Source: Lycorma delicatula (taxonomy: Eukaryota; Arthropoda; Insecta; Hemiptera; Fulgoridae). From it: a DNA stretch of 64,000 bases. How positions within the stretch are numbered: position 1 is the first letter of the stretch; every line of letters starts with the position of its first letter. The notes under the pieces are model-generated. The model was not told where the DNA came from. It did not search any database and was given only the letters and a program-made list of their open reading frames with translations. Location of the stretch: assembly GCF_047948215.1 (NCBI RefSeq), contig NC_134463.1, forward strand, positions 100,468,657 through 100,532,656, given 5' to 3'. Of the stretch, positions 56,940 through 64,000 are shown in pieces. The translations under genes were made by a program, and so were the position numbers.

Positions 56940-59900
56940 TATAAGTCTGTAGGGTTCAAAAGATTTGGTAATGAATCCATAAAGATAACTTATAAAAAAC
57001 TGATAATTTATATTTTTTTAAAATAAATTGTTATTATGACCATTTTAAGAAATATAAAAATAATAAAAATAAAATTACTATTATTTCTGTGTAAAAAAAA
57101 TACAGAAATTTGTAACGGTAAGCTTTTTCAATTATTATAAAACTGAAAATAAAATTATATTAAATTTTAACTAATCCTAATAAAATCATCAAAAATAAAG
57201 GCATTATTTACATCGATATTAATAAAATTATTAGGTATTAAGGTTTGATTCATTACTCGTCTATAACACGTTACATCGTTTGAAAGAGATGATTCATTTA
57301 AAAATAAAAATAAATTAATTAAATACATAATTAATACAAAAATAAATAAATTAATACGTATTTTTTCCAAAAAAATGACCAAAAAGGTTCTTTTAGTTAA
57401 TTTTATTCTTGGACTGTTACACAGTTGACAGTAGTATGTTAATCTGTTGCTTTACTTGTGTCACATGTTTCTTCGAATACATGCATGTAAGATATCTTAG
57501 ATGCAAGAGGCTGAAGTGAGGGTTGTTCACTTTGATAGTAGCAGTGTTGAGTATTCAATCAGTCCTTATAGTGAGCAAAATGTCAATCCCATTGATATTA
57601 CCATGTCACTAGGATTGAATATTTCACCTGATTTCAAGCTTCCATGATATTGATGTGCAATAATATATTCGGATCAATAATGAAAACTACGGAAAACCAC
57701 TTGACTCTTCAGTTATCCTAGTAATATTAGCTTGGAGTGCTTGTTATACATGAAAATGGCAACACTGTTATTTTCGAATGATTTATTATAACTCATAAAC
57801 AATCATCTATAACCAAAACTTTATTTCTTTAATTCATCTTTCAAACAAATCTTAAAATAATCTTCTCTGTTGTAGAAAGTATAGGTTGTTTTAATGAGTC
57901 GACTAATTTTATTATTAAATTTCTACAGTTAATTTAATATTTGTCTACAATCTAGACAAAAATTAAATACTCCTATATTACAGTCTTTTCTTTGTGCTGT
58001 TTTTTAATTTGTTTGGGGAAGTACTCTACGTATTCTTCTAATTATCACAAAAAAAGAGGTAAATTATAATTACAGTTCATTAAAGGTATAATTTTAGTTG
58101 TACGAGATTAAAAATTATTAAAGTTCAGATTTATTAAAAATAAGTTTAACAAATTTCAGTAACAGTATGATGTCATCACTTAGGGTTCACTTCTTTTTAA
58201 TTGAGTTTAGATGTTGTAGTCAAATTATAATAGGGCGAGGGTAGATTAGGAGTTAAAAAACTAAGGGGAGAAATAATAAAATAAAGACTATTACGTGGCT
58301 TTTTATGCAAATAATTATGAGTTCGAATCCTGATCACCTTGCCGTTTTTCAAAACGAAATAATTTCTATAAGATAATCCCACGCATAAAATTATTTTCGT
58401 AACCTGTAAAAAAGTTGCTATGGTAACCATTACAATTTTGCGGTTATTATTATTATAATAATTATTATTTTTATTTTATAATTTACATTTATTACTTAAT
58501 GCTTTATTAATATTTTCCAAAACCAGCAGATTAATTAATCTCTGGATGACCGTATTACGTTTTCTGTGATGACGATTTTATAAAACATATTTTACATTCA
58601 TATATGCTAAAGTAGCTTACTGTCGCTTCTTTCCAGCTCTATCAGGATATTAAGAGATTGAAAATTGAAAATGTTTATATAATTACAATTTATTAGTTTA
58701 AGAACAAAACTAAAATAAGACAAATCAATAATAATAATGGCAATAAGAATAATAAACAACTCGCAATAATAATCAGGGTAATAACAATAACGACAGTGAC
58801 AAACACTAATAATAATAAATGTCAATAATAAACAAATAATAATCATTTGTAATGAACAGTGAAAACATACACAACAGAATTTGAAGTAGTCGTTAGGATT
58901 TATTTACAGATAGTTAAATATTGAAAAACAGAATTCAGTCCCATTGACAAAAGACGACCGCACGACCGCTAGTCTTAACACTTTTAACCACTAATTTTGT
59001 ATTAACAACAATAGCACAGTAGATAAGACTAGTATAAAGTTCTTTCACGGCAAATAGCTTTACTTTTCACAAATAAAACTATCCTAAAAGTCTATGAATG
59101 AAATTTAGTACATTATCTCTTTCAATTAGTCTAACAGTAACTCACCGAACCACTTCTTGTTTTCACGTACTGGAATTACTTGTGACGTCAACTTAATCGC
59201 TTCGAACTTTATACGCGGTGAAAATTTTCTCCTTCACTGTCCTCTTCGCGGAATACTCTCTCGCAGATTCTCCTCACAGACTCACATCTTGCAGATTATT
59301 CTAGCAGACATTCTAGCAGACATTCCAGACTGACATTTCGCAGAACTGATTATCAACTGGTCTTCCCCGGTGTATTCGTACTTCTATCCTTTTTACCTGT
59401 AGGAGCAGACTCCAATTGAAAGTGAGAACGATTTTACGTGTGTCAGTAGGCAGTATTATAAAGGACTATTGTTAAACGGGCCTGTTACTTTAACTAAAAG
59501 AATTTCTTTTAGCCTCTTTCTGGATTCCTCCCATTATTATATTTTCTACTACTTTCTTCTTAATTGGCAGGAATCCGTTACTCAATCCGCTATACCGATC
59601 TTGTTACAACATTAAAAACACTATTCATTTTACCGTAATGGAGAATATGATAATTTCCAGCAAGAAAAGTAGACTAATCAAAGAGAAAGAATTTTTGTTT
59701 TTGTTTGAGTTTCACGGACTTTTGCACTATTTATGAATGAATCTGTTCAAGAGCATTGATACAAATGAACTATTGTCTTATGTAAATATTTTATATAAAA
59801 CTAGGAAAAAAGCGGGCATACGACCTCGCGAAAATTTTACATGGTTTGTGTTTTATTACACTTGATATTGTTTTATTTCTTTGCTAATTATAACTGAATA

Positions 59901-61630
59901 TTGTTCATGAATTTAGCGTACAAAAACTTTTGCAACGAAAAGCTGTAAAATCCTGAACATTTTTAGCTGTTTGTTGAGTAATAATTTTTTTACACATTAA
60001 TCCTAGTGATTTCCCTTTTTATCATCTATACACAAATATAATTTTAGATAAATCGTTCTCATCAAGAAGTATAAATCGTTCGACGAATGAAGCGCGCAGC
60101 TGCCGGCGCATCATCATTTGTCCGCTCTGCGCCAATAGCAGCTAAAATAATAATGTGAGCGCATAAAAATCAAATAAACCCACGCACCATCCTTTTTTAT
60201 AGGAAAAGAGAGATTGTCTTATATTTATATCACACTTGAATAACTGTTTTACGAACGCATGCTTTTTTGAGGAGATTCATTGGAACCCCTCATCAAGCGC
60301 TTATTGTAATTCTATTTAGTTATGGTTCCTTCTGAAACCGATTGTAGATAACTTATGTAAATATTTTTATTTATCATAATATTGTTGTCCGTTTCAGATT
60401 TCTACAAATGTATTTACAGATTAAAAATAATTTTTTGCGCCTGTTAACTTAATAAATTTTGAAAATAAAAATTGACTAGTAAAAAAGACAAAAAACATGT
60501 AAGGTTAAACAAAAACAGTGGAATAAGGTAAGGTAAGGTTAACCATTAAACAGTGGAATACTTTTTTATATATATTTTTTTTGTATTTTATATGGAATTA
60601 TATCAAATTATTATAAAAAGTTTAAACAAGAACACTTTTACAAGAATTTTTAAGATATTCTTCTATTTTTTGGTCGATTTATAAAAAAAAATTAATTTAT
60701 ATATATTAGCAAGAGATTGATTAACAAGAAAGACGCTTTCATTTTTTTAACAATTTTTTAATAATGTTTTTATTAGATTCTAAATTTTATCGGTGAAGTT
60801 AATACGCGACTCTTTAGACATAGTTGATTAATATCAACTATATCAACTATGTAAAGAGTTTTTTTTTTTTTTTTTGGATGCAGCTTCTGTAATTTATCTT
60901 TATGTAACCAAGCATCTGGAATCTTCTGTCTTTTTGATTTATAGACACTAGTGTAGGGCAGTATGTCCTTGATATGTTATAAATTTGAACTGAGGTTAAA
61001 GTACTGTATAAAACAAAAGTGGAATCAGACGACAATTTTTCATGATGTGCGAAAAATATTAATAATGCACTGTCGTATATATATTTTAAAATATTTTGTA
61101 TGAAATTTATTCAGTTATTTTATGAAAAAAATAACTTGTAGGACTAATATATGTAATGGGTACTATTACTTAGTAGAAATATTACTATATATAATCCGGA
61201 GTATGTGAATATAAGTTTTGTTTTACTTAAGTATTAATCTGTTAATGAAGATTACTTTGTAATGAAAACAATTTTAAGGAACTCATTTTATCGGATCATG
61301 AAATTAACAATCCTTTATGCCTAGCAAATTGAGGTCTTTGTATCCCTTTTACGATTATTTATAATTCTACCGTAATTATAATATTTGTATAGATAATGTT
61401 AAAATACAAAAATAAATAACAAGTTTTCTTGTGTGAATTATATTACTGTATTAAGTATGAAGTAAAAGGTTTCTCTATTAGAATAATATATAAGAGAAAT
61501 TTATTTTTTTATTTTTTATATGATTTTAATTATCCAAACAGAAAGATTACAAAAAAATAAATTTGTTATAATTCTGTCAATCAATGAGATATTAAAAAAA
61601 ATGTATCATTTTTCACAATAATATGAAAAA
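56940..61630. other. Mostly AT-rich, no gene recognised
   Basis: No coding domain. GC-richer patches lie at 57430-57700, 59100-59430 and 60080-60150. In the second, TTCTAGCAGACA is tandemly doubled (59299-59322). The motif GAGTTCGAATCCTGATC at 58320-58336 looks like an isolated polymerase III B box. None could be tied to an element. Confidence 0.45.
60808..60860. repeat. Imperfect inverted repeat
   Basis: GACTCTTTAGACATAGTTGAT (60808) pairs with ATCAACTATGTAAAGAGTT (60842-60860) with a 2-base difference; an extra TATCAACTA copy sits in the loop. A poly(T) run follows. Confidence 0.7.
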
Positions 61631-61634
61631 TTTT

Positions 61635-62628
61635 AATGTGGACATCACATAACGTCTTTGTACGCCTATTAAATTACATATATACATTTATGCTGTACTT
61701 CATTTAAACTTATTTCATTTGAAAGTGAGATACGATCCTCTAATATGTGCAATATTAATTGAATATTGAGTATAATTATACTTAAGAAAATGGTCCTAAA
61801 TATTTTATCAGCATTTAATATTAATTTATATATTTTGTTTCACGTCGCTCAAGTAGATCTGTGATGTACGTGAGAAAGTGTTGGATCCGTAACCAAGCAC
61901 ACATCGGTTCGATTCCAACCAACTTCATATACATACATCTTTTTTTTAATTTATGTATATTGATCTATTAATTAATAGATGTTTACCTCTGATTGTAAAC
62001 ATTTTTGAATTAAAATGAAAAGTACATAAAATCTTAATTTCACTAATAACTTCTGATTTTATTTTTTGTATTGTTACTATTAAATTATTATATATTTTTA
62101 AAATTTGTTTAAATTTTTTTAATAAATTAATATATTTAAATTAAAAAACAAGTTAAAAAATATATGAAGTCAGATTCGAACCGATGTGCCTTCCCCTTGT
62201 AAGTTCCAAATATTTTATTTGATTATAATTCTGGAACCAAAAAAAATAAGTGTCACTTGTGATATATCGTTGAAAAGCTCTTAACGAGGGCTTACTGTTG
62301 CAGTGAAGAAAATCCAAATGTTTCAAAATTGAAACCCCGCTTTATTTAGAGGTCTGACTGTATACACATTTTTGGCCCAGTCGATTTCAATCAAAAGATG
62401 AGGTGTGCAACATAATTTTAACAGTCTACGACTAATCGTGTTTGAGTTATCCGAGATACATACGTACGTACATACATACATTCGTCTCGCCGGATCTAGT
62501 CAAAACGGATTCAAGGATGGTCAAAATGGATACTTCCATTGAAATCTGAAAACTGAAATTTTAATGAAATCTGAAAACCGAAATTTTTCGCGATTACAAT
62601 TCTTCTTTTACTTCGTACAATGAAGTAA
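61635..62628 (-). repeat. Rep-A copy 4, rearranged
   Basis: Minus-strand copy bounded by GTGGACATCACATAACG on the left and TTACTTCGTACAATGAAG on the right. It is longer than other copies because about 61690-62010 is foreign to that order: it includes a plus-strand Rep-A piece with ACACATCGGTTCGATTCC and the following block, that is, an inverted partial duplicate. Two B-box-like motifs result: GGTTCGATTCC plus (61906-61916) and the minus one at 62173-62183. Confidence 0.7.
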
Positions 62629-62699
62629 ACACGACTCTAGCCGATCAACATTCGAGATCAACCACTATCTGTGCCTTTTGTGTTCCTCCTTACTTATTG

Positions 62700-63560
62700 G
62701 GTAAGCCTTTTTTTGGATCATCAGTAAGTTAACTGGTTTGAGAACTTCAACGTACATTCTCAAATATATTAAACTCCAATTTTTGTCTTAATCTAGAGTT
62801 TTTATATTCTACTCGTTAATCTATCACCAAATTAATTAAACCCGAGTGTCTTTATTCATGTCCAATGAACCTAGTTTATCTGTTAGCAAAAGTTTTTAAT
62901 AATTTTCTTACCTCTTCTCATCGTTTTAAGAATTCATTTGAATTCTAGTTTCTTATTTTCAACATCCTCCTTTTCTTCCCATTTTTCATTAACGTAAGGC
63001 GCTAAAATTCTACAAACACCTTCTAAATTTACGTTTAATATTAGCACATTTATTTTCGCCATGAAAGCTTTCGTTAGTTACGAGTATGTTAATTCGCTTT
63101 TTATGTCTTTATTATTACTTCATCATCTTTTGAAATTTAACTAAAAACAAAATAATAAAATTCTCTCACTTCTGGCACATTATGTTTCCTTAACTTAATA
63201 TTTTACTCTTCATTATCTTTCTTTTTGTCAAATTTTATTTCTACTCTTATTGCTTTACTCTTTTCTTGAAGTTAATAATAAATCAATGCCATTTTTTCTT
63301 TAAATACAACGTTGGTTTGTGCCAGAAGTACAATATCATTAGCAAATCTAAACATCTTTTATTTTTCCCCCTCTTTGGATAGACTTCCAGTTATAAATTC
63401 TACTTAAATTCCTGTATTTGTATTATTTAATTTATATACAAGTTGAAAAACAACGAGAATAATCTATATTCTTATCTCACTTCTTTTTGAACCATCTTCT
63501 ACCTGATTGTTGGATAGACCCAATATTAAAACGCCTCTCTTCCTATTATTAAATGCAAAA
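62700..63560 (-). mobile_element. LINE-B-like RT relic
   Basis: Highly decayed minus-strand reverse transcriptase. From 63560 downward: an LFFNLYIN segment (LFNLYIE in better copies), then MFRFANDIVLLAQTN at 63320-63360, the active site with FADD changed to FAND, and far downstream LLKTFANR, TRFIGHE and RHSGLINLVID (about 62820-62920), which correspond to the RFIGHVLRH-type C-terminal region. Stops are frequent. It is the oldest-looking LINE-B relative here. Confidence 0.6.
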
Positions 63561-63728
63561 TATCATAATTTTGAAAATTGTATATTTCATTCTATGAAGC
63601 TATACAATTTTGTTTTTACTCTTATTAGATTATCCTATGAAACAAATTTAAATACATACTAATAAAAGAAGAAATGTTTATTGCATAAGTTTTGTTTTCT
63701 ATTTTGATTTAGTCAATAAGGACAAATA

Positions 63729-63772
63729 TATACTGGGGGATATATATATATATATATATATCCCCCAGTATA
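63729..63772. repeat. Perfect 44-bp palindrome with TA core
   Basis: TATACTGGGGGATATA at one end and the exact inverse at the other, the centre being a TA run. Arms include a G5/C5 block. Confidence 0.88.
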
Positions 63773-63929
63773 GGACAACATTAATGTAATTCAGTTAAGA
63801 CTAAATATCAACAAAATGTTTCAGATTTTGGCATGCTGATGTACACTATATTCGGTTAAATGAAAAACAATAATATCACTTCACACCTCACATTATCAGT
63901 ATTGTACAGAATGTTGGGTACCCAAAATG

Positions 63930-63976
63930 ATTTCAATAACTAAATTGAAATCTAATTTCAATTTAGTTATTGAAAT
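63930..63976. repeat. Perfect inverted repeat, 22-bp arms
   Basis: ATTTCAATAACTAAATTGAA begins the left arm (63930-63951); the loop is CTA; the right arm (63955-63976) is the exact inverse. It directly abuts a LINE-B fragment at the window edge. Confidence 0.88.
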
Positions 63977-64000
63977 ACAGAAGAATTGAGAGGAGAGTGG
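63977..64000 (+). mobile_element. Start of a LINE-B fragment cut by the window edge
   Basis: ACAGAAGAATTGAGAGGAGA matches LINE-B at 43661-43683 (ACAGAAAAATTGAGAGGTGA), coding YRRIERRV. Only 24 bases are visible, so the call depends on this match. Confidence 0.5.

Noticed and set aside
58320..58336. Isolated B box GAGTTCGAATCCTGATC as a tRNA or SINE
   Set aside because: No A box or repeated body could be identified around it; one 11-bp motif is not enough.
60515..60545. AAGGTAAGGTAAGGTTAACC as a telomeric repeat
   Set aside because: The unit is TAAGG in only three copies and does not match insect TTAGG arrays in register; no extended array.
1..64000. CRISPR array, bacterial operons or phage
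   Set aside because: No regularly spaced short repeats; all coding relics are eukaryotic transposable elements.

Overview
The window is 64 kb of AT-rich eukaryotic DNA packed with decayed transposable elements. I find no credible single-copy host gene, no rRNA or functional tRNA, no operon and no CRISPR array. The mix of R1-clade and Jockey-clade LINEs, insect-type Helitron ends (TCCTTACTAATATTATAAAT), a DUF4817-type DDE transposase and tRNA-derived SINEs points to a large insect genome. A hemipteran is my best guess; this is inference from repeat types, not a species identification.

Layout. 0-11.5 kb: a 5'-truncated R1-type LINE with a perfect 15-bp target-site duplication (140-832), two Jockey relics, two SINE-1 copies in opposite orientation, and an R1-type element keeping its 5' region and ORF1 but no ORF2 (8976-11481). 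11.5-21.5 kb: the first copy of a repeat I call Rep-A, then a gag-bearing LINE (minus strand, 16.7-18.9 kb) into which an R1-type LINE and a SINE-1 inserted at the same short target. SINE-2 and the gag element share a 3' tail. 21.5-32.1 kb: Jockey and SINE-2 scraps, the end of a DDE-type transposon, and LINE-A, itself split by a truncated SINE-1 with a perfect 12-bp duplication. 32-41 kb: a full-length SINE-1, a Jockey piece, a roughly 148-bp tandem repeat, an internally deleted Helitron with both termini (37027-39190), and an orphan element bounded by a perfect 16-bp inverted repeat (39203-40414). 41.5-45.1 kb: a DUF4817-type transposon with inverted repeats of about 450 bp, its right arm split by LINE-B. 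45-64 kb: three more Rep-A loci, Jockey, Helitron-like, SINE-1 and LINE-B relics, and several long perfect palindromes.

How the parts relate. All coding remnants are parts of mobile elements (gag/ORF1, reverse transcriptase, Rep, DDE transposase) and all are broken by stops, frameshifts or deletions. The order of insertion can be read from the nesting. Many elements here would have depended on enzymes from elsewhere: SINEs on LINEs, ORF2-less LINEs on full LINEs, the deleted Helitron on full Helitrons. The labels SINE-1, SINE-2, Rep-A, LINE-A and LINE-B are local to this report.
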